Under the pieces are notes generated by a model that had not been told where the DNA came from, ran no database searches, and worked only from the letters and a program-made list of their open reading frames with translations. The position numbers and the translations under genes were made by a program. From Curtobacterium herbarum (GTDB taxonomy: Bacteria; Actinomycetota; Actinomycetes; Actinomycetales; Microbacteriaceae): 64,000 nucleotides of DNA. The stretch covers positions 2,852,001 through 2,916,000 of the forward strand of contig NZ_JAFBBT010000001.1 in assembly GCF_016907335.1 (NCBI RefSeq), in the 5' to 3' direction. Position 1 is the first letter of the stretch. Each line of letters opens with the position of its first letter. Shown here piece after piece: positions 52,148-60,119 of the stretch.

Positions 52148-52209
52148 CGCACAACAGAAACCGGCCCGCACCACGAGATCTCGTGGTGCGGGCCGGTTTC
52201 TGTTGTGCG
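52148..52209. terminator. 62-base perfect palindrome between convergent genes
   Basis: A perfect 31-bp inverted repeat with no loop bases, centred on AGATCT (52176-52181). Each strand ends with T-rich GGTTTCTGTTG, so it can stop transcription both ways. The rest of the gap is CCGG-rich repeats. Confidence 0.9.
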
Positions 52210-52286
52210 GGTCCGGCTGGCGCCCCGGCGCCGGCCGGCCAGCCGGCCGCCGGGCTGGCGCGCCACCGCCGCCGCCGGCCCCGGCG

Positions 52287-53300
52287 TCAGCCGAGCTTCT
52301 TCGCGAACTCGTCCGGCAGCCGCTTCAGCGCCCACTCGATGGCCGCGGTCGTCCCGAGCGAGAACGCGTTCGAGACGTCGGCGTCGTCCACCACGATGGA
52401 GTGCCCGGCCTCGACCGACGGCACCTTCTGGAACAGCGGGTCCGCGGTGGCCTTCGACGCGTCGACGTAGATCGGCAGGACGACGGTCAGGTCGGCGTCG
52501 AGCAGGTCGAGGTTCTCGTTCGACAGCGAGACCGAGAACTCCTTGCCGGCGGCCTTGTCGATCGCGGACGGGATCGTGAAGCCGAGGTTCTGCATGAACG
52601 TGGCGCGGCTGTCGCGGGAGGCGTAGACCCCGAAGCCCTCCGACGTGTAGGCGCCGATCGCGGCGGTCTTGCCCTTGAATTCGGGGTGCGCCGTGCGTGC
52701 GGCGGCGTACGAGTCGTCGAGGTCGCTGAGCAGCTTCTTGCCCTCGGCCTCCTTACCGAGCGCCTTCGAGATCATGTCGACCTGCTGCGTGGTGGAGGCG
52801 AGGTAGTTCTCGCCGCCCTTCGGGATCGCGACGGTCGGGGCGATGGCCGACAGCTTGTCGTAGCGGTCCTTGTCGCCCGAGGACTTCACGTCGAGGATCA
52901 GGTCCGGCTTGAGCTTGAGGATGTCCTCGTAGCTGGGCTCGAGCGTCTTGATGATCTTCGGGGACTTCTTGTACGCCCCCTTGAGCCACGGTCCGACGCC
53001 GTCGCCACCGAAGGCGAGCCAGTCACTGGCGCCGACGGGCTGCACGCCGAGCTCGAGTGCCGTCTCGGCGTCTCCCCAGCCGAGGGCGACGACGCGCTTC
53101 GGGGCGGAGTCGATCGTCGTGGTGCCGAGCCCGGTCGTGATCGACACGGGGAAGGCGCCGTCGGACGAGCCGGCGGCGGACGACGAGGACGAGGGGCTCG
53201 ACGAGGAGCAGCCGGCCAGCACGAGCGAGGCCGCGACGACGGCGCCGGCCGCGGCGAGCACACGCCCGAAACGGCGCTTGGAGAGGGAGGAACGGATCAC
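52287..53300 (-). CDS. Iron-siderophore ABC transporter binding lipoprotein
   Basis: 337 residues from GTG 53300. Lipobox LAGC with the cysteine at 31, then a Ser-rich linker. The FecB/FepB-type fold shows in RVVALGWGDAETALELGV near residue 70, and in LEPSYEDILKLKPDLILD near 120. It captures ferric siderophores outside the membrane. No permease or ATPase gene is adjacent, so the partner is elsewhere. An IdeR-like box touches the start, so iron repression is likely. Confidence 0.92.
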   Translation of the reverse strand: MIRSSLSKRRFGRVLAAAGAVVAASLVLAGCSSSSPSSSSSAAGSSDGAFPVSITTGLGTTTIDSAPKRVVALGWGDAETALELGVQPVGASDWLAFGGDGVGPWLKGAYKKSPKIIKTLEPSYEDILKLKPDLILDVKSSGDKDRYDKLSAIAPTVAIPKGGENYLASTTQQVDMISKALGKEAEGKKLLSDLDDSYAAARTAHPEFKGKTAAIGAYTSEGFGVYASRDSRATFMQNLGFTIPSAIDKAAGKEFSVSLSNENLDLLDADLTVVLPIYVDASKATADPLFQKVPSVEAGHSIVVDDADVSNAFSLGTTAAIEWALKRLPDEFAKKLG

Positions 53301-53319
53301 GAAGGGTAGCCTAACCTAA
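53301..53319 (-). promoter_or_regulatory. IdeR/DtxR-type iron box
   Basis: Read on the minus strand, TTAGGTTAGGCTACCCTTC matches the known 19-base consensus TTAGGTTAGGCTAACCTAA at 16 positions. It lies directly before the GTG, and contains a -10-like TAGGCT, so the message would be leaderless. Confidence 0.8.
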
Positions 53320-53357
53320 GGGTTCCCCCGCCGGGTGGGCGCCGAGTCCTGCCTGGA

Positions 53358-53363
53358 TAGGCT
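53358..53363 (+). promoter_or_regulatory. Candidate -10 element TAGGCT of aroE
   Basis: TAGGCT ends 6 bases before the aroE GTG. Confidence 0.4.
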
Positions 53364-53369
53364 GCGGCC

Positions 53370-54242
53370 GTGGCCCTCACCTTCCCCGACGCCGACCGCA
53401 CCGAACTCGCCGTTCTCGGCTCCCCGATCGCGCATTCACTCTCCCCCCGGCTGCACGCAGCGGCCTACGACGTGCTCGGTCTGCCGTTCTCGTACGGGAG
53501 GCACGAGCTCGCCTCCGGTGGGCTCGCCGCGTTCGTCGCGGGGCTCGGCCCGGAATGGCGTGGCCTCAGCCTCACGATGCCGCTGAAGCGCGAGGTGCTC
53601 CCCCTGCTCGACCGGACGACCCCACTCGTGGACGAGCTCGGAGTCGCGAACACCGTCGCGTTCCGCCGCGAGGGCTCGTCGGTCGTCCTGGCGGGTGCGA
53701 ACACCGACGTCGAGGGGATCGTCCGTCCGGTCGCCGCACTCGGTCACGTGCCGGGCGAGGCCGTCATCCTGGGCGGCGGGGCGACCGCGGCGAGCGCCCT
53801 CACCGCGTCACTGCGACTCGGCGCCTCGCTGGTCCGGGTGTTCCTGCGTGACACCGGCAAGGCGGGCGACCTGGTGCTGCTGGCCGCTCGGCTGGGCGTG
53901 ACGCTCGAGGTGCACGACCTGCAGGACCTCGGTTCGGCGGACCCGATGGGCTTCGTGGTGTCGACGCTGCCGGGCGGTGCTGCGGACGAGCTGCCCCTCG
54001 TGCCGTCGGGTCCGGACGCGGTGTTGCTCGACGTGGCGTACGCGCCGTGGCCGACCCGGGCCTCCGCGGCGTGGACGGCTGCGGGTGGGCGGGTGTTGAA
54101 CGGCCTGGACATGCTCGTCGAGCAGGCGATCGGGCAGATCCGCTTCTTCCTGACCGGGGACGACGACGAGCTGCTGCCCGCCGAGGCCGAGGTCCGCCGG
54201 GCCATGCGCACGGCCGTGGGCCTGCCGGAGTCGATCGGCTGA
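53370..54242 (+). CDS. aroE: Shikimate dehydrogenase
   Basis: 290 residues from GTG. AroE reduces dehydroshikimate to shikimate with NADPH. The substrate site shows in GSPIAHSLSPRLHAAAYD near residue 18 and in LTMPLKRE near 68; NTV near 93 and the GGGATAASAL nucleotide motif near 135 follow. The late LNGLDMLVEQAIGQI closes the fold. Divergent from the iron-binding protein. Confidence 0.95.
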   Translation: MALTFPDADRTELAVLGSPIAHSLSPRLHAAAYDVLGLPFSYGRHELASGGLAAFVAGLGPEWRGLSLTMPLKREVLPLLDRTTPLVDELGVANTVAFRREGSSVVLAGANTDVEGIVRPVAALGHVPGEAVILGGGATAASALTASLRLGASLVRVFLRDTGKAGDLVLLAARLGVTLEVHDLQDLGSADPMGFVVSTLPGGAADELPLVPSGPDAVLLDVAYAPWPTRASAAWTAAGGRVLNGLDMLVEQAIGQIRFFLTGDDDELLPAEAEVRRAMRTAVGLPESIG

Positions 54243-54304
54243 CGCGGGACCCGCGGCACCCCGCGGCGAGACGGCCCCGTCTCCGTCCGGCGCCGCCGTT
54301 CGCC

Positions 54305-54334
54305 CGAGACGCCGCCGACTTCCGCGGCGTCTCG
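54305..54334. repeat. Palindromic repeat, CGAGACGCCGC family
   Basis: CGAGACGCCGC (54305-54315), 8-base loop, GCGGCGTCTCG (54324-54334), the same stem as at 22326-22355. A GAGACGG/CCGTCTC hairpin lies just before it (54268-54283). It may end aroE transcription. Confidence 0.8.
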
Positions 54335-54372
54335 AGCAGACCGCGGCGTCCCGGCGGACGGACGGCAGCGGG

Positions 54373-54579
54373 TCAGATGATCGGCAGGAGGAGCAGAGCG
54401 ATCAGGAGGCACGACAGCCCTGCGATCGCGAGCACCACGATCACGGTCGTCACGGGACCACTGCGATGCTGCGACACCTCGCCGTTCCGACGTCGCGATC
54501 GCCGACGTTGCGCCTGTGCGCCAGAGGTGGCCACGACCGCCAGTAAGACACCGAGAGCAAGGATGACAGAGCTGTCCAT
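54373..54579 (-). CDS. 68-residue two-helix membrane protein (candidate immunity protein)
   Basis: From ATG 54579, ten bases after the stop of the exported protein. Two helices (residues 3-20 and 45-66) flank a basic loop RRRSRRR. Small basic membrane proteins of this size after a secreted-peptide gene are often immunity proteins, but here only position and shape support that. No family recognised. Confidence 0.55.
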   Translation of the reverse strand: MDSSVILALGVLLAVVATSGAQAQRRRSRRRNGEVSQHRSGPVTTVIVVLAIAGLSCLLIALLLLPII

Positions 54580-54589
54580 CAGCCGCGCC

Positions 54590-55138
54590 TCAGATGCAGA
54601 CGCGCTTGCTGGACCACTTGATCCGGTTCGCTCGGTCGAGCAACACGGTGCCGACGAAGACGTCCCCGATGCCGATCGCATTGAGGACCGCCCCCGCGGG
54701 CAGCCCGACGATCGTCAGATCGAGGAACCCACCGACCGCCGCCAGGAGTGACCCGTAGCCGATGACGACCCATGCGAAAGCGATGACGGCAGACTTGGTC
54801 ACGGTGACGCAGGCGCGCTTCGGCGCGAGGACCACAGCTGCTGTCGATGCGGAATCGGCCTGCAGGGCCCGCACTGTCTGCTCGTACGTGCGCTCAACCT
54901 CGGCGAACAGGACGGGATCAGATGCGGAGAGCTGCTGTCGTGCCCGCTCGAGTTGCGCTGCGGCCTGCGTCGGTACTGCGTACACGGAACCGTCAGCGAG
55001 AACGACGTCGGGCAGCAATGCGGCCGCAGGAGAACTTACCCCCTCGATCGTCGACGCTGACGCCGGGCTGGCTCCGACTGCTGAGATGAAGAGGGCGATG
55101 CTGCTCACGAGGACGAGCAAGGACTTCCGCAATGCCAT
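54590..55138 (-). CDS. Exported protein with hydrophobic C-terminal domain (bacteriocin-like?)
   Basis: 182 residues from ATG 55138, with GGAAGG eight bases ahead. A signal peptide ends near SPASAS (residue 29). A helical, charged middle (to about residue 100) is followed by a 75-residue C-terminal part between two cysteines (KRACVT and KRVCI) that is hydrophobic, glycine-rich and could enter a membrane. A KR pair precedes each cysteine. The layout could be a precursor that is cleaved. No family recognised. Confidence 0.6.
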   Translation of the reverse strand: MALRKSLLVLVSSIALFISAVGASPASASTIEGVSSPAAALLPDVVLADGSVYAVPTQAAAQLERARQQLSASDPVLFAEVERTYEQTVRALQADSASTAAVVLAPKRACVTVTKSAVIAFAWVVIGYGSLLAAVGGFLDLTIVGLPAGAVLNAIGIGDVFVGTVLLDRANRIKWSSKRVCI

Positions 55139-55199
55139 GGTGGGCCTTCCGTTCAGGATCGCGACGTCGTCGTCGCCCATCGATCCTGCCATACCTGAA

Positions 55200-55205
55200 A
55201 TTCTA
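55200..55205 (-). promoter_or_regulatory. Candidate -10 element TAGAAT
   Basis: TAGAAT on the minus strand, giving a leader of about 55 bases to ATG 55138. The surrounding 30 bases are AT-rich compared with the neighbourhood. Confidence 0.4.
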
Positions 55206-55264
55206 CGCACCAGTATTTCTCAGCAGGCCGCCGCGTGGTGTGCACCCCGCCCCGAGGCCGACCC

Positions 55265-55645
55265 TCAGGCCACCAGGCCGTCGACGTAGTACCAGTGCCC
55301 GCCCTCGCGGACGAAGTCGCTCGTCTCCTCGAGCGTCCCGCGCTCGGTGTCGGAACGCCACCACGCGCGGAACGTGACGGTGCCGGCGGAGTCGAACGGG
55401 CCTCCCGACCGGGTGCCGAGGATGTCGAGCCGCGTCCAGCGCTGGTCAGGGTCCAGGTCCAGCGACGCGGGACGCGTGCGCGGGTGCCAGCTGCGGAGCA
55501 GGTATTCCGGCAGGCCGAGCGCGAAGGCGGAGAACCGCGACCGCATCAGCCGCTCGGCGGTGGGTGCGGGTGCGCCGGCGTGGAGGGGGCCGCAGCACTC
55601 GTCGTAGGGGTTGCCGCTCAGGCAGGGGCAGCGGTCGGTGCTCAC
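55265..55645 (-). CDS. YchJ-family SEC-C motif protein
   Basis: 126 residues from GTG 55645. The N-terminal SEC-C motif CPCLSGNPYDECCGPLH binds zinc in this family. The body (RFSAFALGLPEYLLRSWHP; VTFRAWWR) is an NTF2-like fold. Function unknown. It lies 44 bases downstream of ohr on the same strand. Confidence 0.9.
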   Translation of the reverse strand: MSTDRCPCLSGNPYDECCGPLHAGAPAPTAERLMRSRFSAFALGLPEYLLRSWHPRTRPASLDLDPDQRWTRLDILGTRSGGPFDSAGTVTFRAWWRSDTERGTLEETSDFVREGGHWYYVDGLVA

Positions 55646-55689
55646 CGCTCCAGCCTAGGGAGCGGTGAGCGGCGAGCGGCGCGAGGGCC

Positions 55690-56115
<426 letters not shown>

Positions 56116-56233
56116 GCCGCCAGGTCATCGAGCGTCGCTGGACGATCGCTGGGGAGGCCCGGGGTCGCGCGGACGACGCACCGCACCGCCACACATGGCC
56201 GGGCGTGTCCGAGCGATCCTCAGCGGGAGTCGG

Positions 56234-56239
56234 TAGACA
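56234..56239 (+). promoter_or_regulatory. Candidate -10 element TAGACA
   Basis: TAGACA ends 6 bases before the GTG at 56246. Confidence 0.35.
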
Positions 56240-56245
56240 GGGGTC

Positions 56246-56917
56246 GTGTTCCGACTGGGGTGGCAGGTGTTCCGTGCGCGGTTCGGCGAGGACGTCTCGC
56301 CGAAGCGCTTCCGACGAGCCATCACCGGGGGCATCACCGTCGGTGTCGTCGCTGCCCTGGCTCTCGGCCTCACCGCAGCCACCACCGGCTGGACAGACGC
56401 CGGACCCGTGCGGGCGACGATCGTGGTGGTGCTCGCCTCGCTGGCGGCCGGCCTGGTCACCGTCGGGTGCTTCCCGCTCGCGCAGACCCGGGAGCCGCGC
56501 GCCACGATCGACGGCGAACCGGTCCGGCCGGAGACGATGCGTCTGGCCCGCGACTCCGTGCAGCGCTACCTGGTCCGGCAGCCGCCTGAGATGCGACCCG
56601 AGGACCGCGCCGACGTCCTGCACGACACGGCACTGGTGCGGCGGACACTCGTGGTCGACGTCGCACGGGCCGCGGCGGTGTTGATCGGCTGCTCGCTCGC
56701 CGGCGTCGCGCTGCTCACCACCGGCGACCGGCACACGGTGGGCTTCACGATGACGATCCTGTTCCTCTGGACCCTCCTGCCCGGACTCGTGCAGCTCGGC
56801 CGGACCGAGCGTGCGCACCGCACCGCGGCCGCACTCGCTCCGCACGAGGCCCCGACCACACCCCCGGGCCGCAACCGGTTCCCGTCGGGCTCGAAGATCA
56901 GCCTGCCCGGCGACTGA
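56246..56917 (+). CDS. Four-helix membrane protein, unknown
   Basis: 223 residues from GTG. Two helix pairs (about residues 25-72 and 130-175) are split by a charged 55-residue cytoplasmic loop. The C-terminal 35 residues are polar. No family recognised. It is 46 bases ahead of the next gene on the same strand and may be co-transcribed with it. Confidence 0.65.
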   Translation: MFRLGWQVFRARFGEDVSPKRFRRAITGGITVGVVAALALGLTAATTGWTDAGPVRATIVVVLASLAAGLVTVGCFPLAQTREPRATIDGEPVRPETMRLARDSVQRYLVRQPPEMRPEDRADVLHDTALVRRTLVVDVARAAAVLIGCSLAGVALLTTGDRHTVGFTMTILFLWTLLPGLVQLGRTERAHRTAAALAPHEAPTTPPGRNRFPSGSKISLPGD

Positions 56918-56963
56918 CCGGAGGACGGGTGACTCCGGCCGCCCCGCAGGACAGGATGAGCGC

Positions 56964-57623
56964 ATGGACCCCCGCCAGCTCTTCGCCACGACCGCGGCCT
57001 GGTTCGTCGAGGTCGTCGGCGCACTGCCGACACCGGAGGACGACCCGGCACTCTGGGCCGCCCCGGCGCTCGGCGTCTGGAACGTCCGCGCCCTCGTCGG
57101 CCACACCAACCGCGCACTGCTGACGGTCGCCGCCTACCTCTCGGCGAAGGACGGGCCCGCCCACTCCCCCGAGGTCGGGGACGACGTCGGGGACGCCGTC
57201 GGGTACCTCCGCGCCATCGCGGGCTCCGTCGCCGACCCCGACGACGTCGCCGCACGGGGCGTCGCCGCCGGCGCTGCGCTCGGCTCCGCCCCGGCGGCCG
57301 CGGTGGCCCTCGCCCGCGACCGTGCGCTCGCCGCCGTCGACACCACCGGACGGGAGGCCCGCATCACCGTCGTGGGCGGCCTCCGTCTCCCCGTGGACGA
57401 GTACCTCCACACCCGGGTGCTGGAACTCGTCGTGCACGGGGACGACCTGGTGCGTGCGGTCGCCGGGGCCAGCCACGTCGTGACGGTCGAGGTGCCGGTG
57501 GAGGCGGTGCGGGCCTCCAGTCTGTTGCTCACCGAGGTGGCGGTCCGGCGTGGGGACGGGCCGCTGCTGCTGCGGGCGCTGTCGGGCCGTGGGGCGTTGC
57601 CGGCGGGCTACAGCGTGCTCTGA
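56964..57623 (+). CDS. Maleylpyruvate-isomerase-type mycothiol-dependent family protein
   Basis: 219 residues from ATG 56964. The four-helix DinB-like fold of the MDMPI N-domain is shown by WNVRALVGHTNRALLTV near residue 42 (metal-ligand histidine) and ELVVHGDDLVRA near 155 (second histidine). Such proteins use mycothiol in actinobacteria, but most are uncharacterised. The C-terminal part is short, so no SCP2 domain is present. Confidence 0.75.
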   Translation: MDPRQLFATTAAWFVEVVGALPTPEDDPALWAAPALGVWNVRALVGHTNRALLTVAAYLSAKDGPAHSPEVGDDVGDAVGYLRAIAGSVADPDDVAARGVAAGAALGSAPAAAVALARDRALAAVDTTGREARITVVGGLRLPVDEYLHTRVLELVVHGDDLVRAVAGASHVVTVEVPVEAVRASSLLLTEVAVRRGDGPLLLRALSGRGALPAGYSVL

Positions 57624-57631
57624 TCGCGTAG

Positions 57632-57669
57632 GTACCACAACTGTTCGCCTCGGCGTACAGTTCTGGTAC
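57632..57669. promoter_or_regulatory. 13-bp inverted repeat upstream of the toxin-antitoxin pair
   Basis: GTACCACAACTGT (57632-57644) and ACAGTTCTGGTAC (57657-57669) are complementary except for one base. TACAGT (57656-57661) inside could be the -10. A likely autoregulatory site, as known for AbiE-type antitoxins, which bind long inverted repeats. Confidence 0.6.
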
Positions 57670-57694
57670 TCATCGTCACGCGATCGGAGGAGCC

Positions 57695-58351
57695 ATGGCC
57701 GAGATGACCGCCGCCGAGTACGCGGCTGCCCAGGGGATCTCGGTGCGCCGGGTGCAGGCGGCAGCAGCCTCCGGAGCGCTCCCCGCCCGCCGGCTCGCCG
57801 GCCGATGGCTCATCGATGTCGGGGCACCACGCCGGCGCCGGGCCGGACGACCACTGTCCGCACGCTCGTCCCGGGCGCTCTGCAGCCGTCTCTCCGGCGA
57901 CCCCGACTGGGCCGACGGACTGTCGAACACCGAGCGAGCGCGGGTCCGCGCTCGCCTGGACTCGCTACCCGAGTCGCGGGTCCCGTGGCAGGTCATCGCC
58001 GACTGGACGCGAGCAGAGCATGCTGCGCCGGTCGGGTACCGGGTGGCGGACGGCGACCTCGACGATCTCGCGCAGGACCACCGGCTGGTCGCCACCGGTG
58101 TCAGTGATCCGCGCGTCGGCGTCAGCGACGCGGGGATCGTGGTCGCGCACGTCGCCCGCGCCGATCTGCGGGCGGTCGAGCAGGAGTTCCTCCTGGTGCG
58201 GGTGCCCGATCGTCCAAACGTCCTGCTGTACGTCGACGACGAGCGCCCGAACCGACCCGTTCCGCTCGGGACGCTGATCTTCGACCTCGCGCACAGTGCC
58301 GGACCTCGCGAGCGCTCGGTCGTGGGCGACCTGGTCAGGACTGCGCTGTGA
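57695..58351 (+). CDS. Antitoxin-like helix-turn-helix protein (AbiEi-like position)
   Basis: 218 residues, with GGAGGAG ahead of the ATG. Residues 3-42 look like a small DNA-binding module (TAAEYAAAQGISVRRVQAA, then RRLAGRWLID). A basic linker and an alpha/beta domain with VVAHVARADLRAVEQEFLLV follow. The stop overlaps the nucleotidyltransferase gene (GTGA), the usual tight link of toxin-antitoxin genes. Name by context; AbiEi membership is not proven. Confidence 0.65.
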   Translation: MAEMTAAEYAAAQGISVRRVQAAAASGALPARRLAGRWLIDVGAPRRRRAGRPLSARSSRALCSRLSGDPDWADGLSNTERARVRARLDSLPESRVPWQVIADWTRAEHAAPVGYRVADGDLDDLAQDHRLVATGVSDPRVGVSDAGIVVAHVARADLRAVEQEFLLVRVPDRPNVLLYVDDERPNRPVPLGTLIFDLAHSAGPRERSVVGDLVRTAL

Positions 58352-58785
58352 CCGTCGTCGCACCGCCCCTGCGCCCGGTGCAGGCAGCGGCTTGGCATGC
58401 GCTCTTCGATCTCCACGACCGACTCCCGACCGGCTGGGCGCTGGTCGGAGGCCAGATGGTGCAGTCCTTGTGCTGGGAGCGTGGCGCGCTCCCCAACCGT
58501 CCGACCCACGATGCCGACACTGCCCTCGACGTCCGAGCCCGGCCGCGCATGCTCCTCGAGTTCACGACCGCACTGCGTGAGCTCGGCTTCGTCGCCGACG
58601 GCGAGAGCTTGGAGGGCCACCAGCATCGCTGGGTGCGAGGAGGAGCACAGATCGACGTCCTCATCCCCTGGTTCCTCGGCGAGCGCGACTGGCGTTCCGC
58701 GCCAGCTGACCAGCGCACACGTCGGCGGCTCCGTGCACACTGGGCTCATGTGTGGCCGCTTCGTCGTCTCCGACACCACCGCTGA
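58348..58785 (+). pseudogene. Truncated AbiEii-like nucleotidyltransferase toxin
   Basis: 145 residues from GTG 58348. The nucleotidyltransferase core is intact: GWALVGGQMVQ near residue 28, the DADTALDV aspartates near 54-60 and QIDVLIPWFLGER near 103-115. After about residue 115 the sequence (RSAPADQRTRRRLRAHWAHV) stops resembling the family and the frame ends inside the next gene. Family members are normally over 200 residues, so the C-terminal helical part is lost, probably by a deletion joined to the SRAP gene. Confidence 0.65.
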
Positions 58786-59479
58786 CCTGCTGCCCGAACT
58801 CGTCGGGGAGCTCGCGGCGCGCACCGAGCACGTCGACGAGGACACCGGCGAGGTCCACGCCGGCCTCGCGCCGAGCTGGAACGTCGCGCCGACCGACCCC
58901 GTGTACGCGGTCCGGCAGCGGCACAGGCAGCGTGAACTGCCGCAGATCAGCTGGGGCTTCGTACCGAGCTGGGCGAAGGACTTCCAGAAGCAGCGCCCGA
59001 AGCCGATCAACGCCCGCATCGAGACCGTCGCCACGAGCGGCATGTTCAAGCGTGCGTTCGCGACGAACCGGTGCATCGTGCCAGCGCAGGGCTACTACGA
59101 ATGGGTCGTGCGCGAGGACGGCAAGGAGCCGCACTTCGTCCACGAGCCCGGCGGAGCGCTGGCGATGGCCGGTGTCGTCAGCGCCTGGCCCGACCCCACG
59201 AAGCCCGAGGACGATCCGGACAAGTGGCGACTGTCGCTCGCGATCATCACGCGGGACGCCCATGTCGCTCCGGGTGAGGTGCACGACCGGATGCCGGCGT
59301 TCCTGACCCCCGACGGCTACGACGCCTGGCTCGGCGACGGTGCCGGCACCAACGACCTGCTCGCCCTCCTCGACCGGGAGTCCCTCGAGGTCGCGGCGGG
59401 CCTCGAGCAGTACGAGGTCGCGCGGACCGTGAACAGCGTGCGGAACGACGGGCCGCACCTCATCGAGCCGCTGTTCTGA
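58748..59479 (+). CDS. SRAP-domain protein (SOS response-associated peptidase, YedK/HMCES)
   Basis: 243 residues from ATG 58748. The catalytic cysteine is residue 2 (MCGRFVV), which binds abasic sites in single-stranded DNA after Met removal. NARIET near residue 80, YYEW near 114 and the histidine in PGEVHDRMPAFL near 180 complete the active site. It protects abasic sites as a DNA-protein crosslink. The first 38 bases overlap the end of the broken toxin gene. Confidence 0.95.
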   Translation: MCGRFVVSDTTADLLPELVGELAARTEHVDEDTGEVHAGLAPSWNVAPTDPVYAVRQRHRQRELPQISWGFVPSWAKDFQKQRPKPINARIETVATSGMFKRAFATNRCIVPAQGYYEWVVREDGKEPHFVHEPGGALAMAGVVSAWPDPTKPEDDPDKWRLSLAIITRDAHVAPGEVHDRMPAFLTPDGYDAWLGDGAGTNDLLALLDRESLEVAAGLEQYEVARTVNSVRNDGPHLIEPLF

Positions 59480-59512
59480 TCACCCGATCCTCCCCGGGGA
59501 TCCACCCCTCCG

Positions 59513-60070
59513 TCACCGCGACGCGAGGCCTCCGAGGTAGGCGGTGAGGACGCGACGTGAGTCGATCGGGCCGACGCGAGCGATGCGGTAGAGCAGGAGT
59601 GCGTCGACCAGGCCGACGAAGTCGACCGCGGCCGCAGGGGCGTCGGGTGAGCCCAGCGCCCGGAGGATCTGCTCTGCGGTGGCGATGAGTGCGGCGCGGA
59701 CCGGGTCCGCCGCGGTCAGGGGCGTCCGCAGCGCATCGTCGGCCCGCAGTTCGGCGAGCAACGCCAGTCGCGCTGCCTGGGCATCGTGCTCTCGCCCCAG
59801 CGTCTCGAGGAACGCCTCCGCGATGCCGGTCGCGGCATCGACGTCGAGGACGGGAGGGACGGCCACGGTCTCGAGCGCGGTCGCGAGCCGTTCGGAGATC
59901 CGAGCGACCACGAGGGCCGTGAGTTCGTTCCGACTCCGCGCGTAGTAGGAGGTCGATCCCGCTGGGACCCCGGCCTCTGCGTCGACCGCCCGGTGCGTCA
60001 GTGCGCGCACACCCTCGCGTGCGACCAGCCGCAGACCAGCGTCTGCCAGGGACTTCCGCCGCTCGGACAC
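59513..60070 (-). CDS. TetR-family regulator
   Basis: 185 residues from GTG 60070. The N-terminal helix-turn-helix is typical (SLADAGLRLVAREGVRALTH, then AEAGVPAGSTSYYARSRNEL). The ligand domain is helical and unremarkable. It is divergent from the NmrA-like gene; the dyad at 60088-60103 lies between them, so it probably represses both. Confidence 0.88.
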   Translation of the reverse strand: MSERRKSLADAGLRLVAREGVRALTHRAVDAEAGVPAGSTSYYARSRNELTALVVARISERLATALETVAVPPVLDVDAATGIAEAFLETLGREHDAQAARLALLAELRADDALRTPLTAADPVRAALIATAEQILRALGSPDAPAAAVDFVGLVDALLLYRIARVGPIDSRRVLTAYLGGLASR

Positions 60071-60087
60071 CAGTCGATCGTAGTATC

Positions 60088-60103
60088 CTCTACATCTGTA
60101 GAG
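60088..60103. promoter_or_regulatory. TetR operator CTCTACA-TC-TGTAGAG
   Basis: A perfect 7-base inverted repeat in the 49-base gap between the TetR gene and its divergent neighbour. Confidence 0.7.
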
Positions 60104-60119
60104 ACACGAGGGGGACGGC

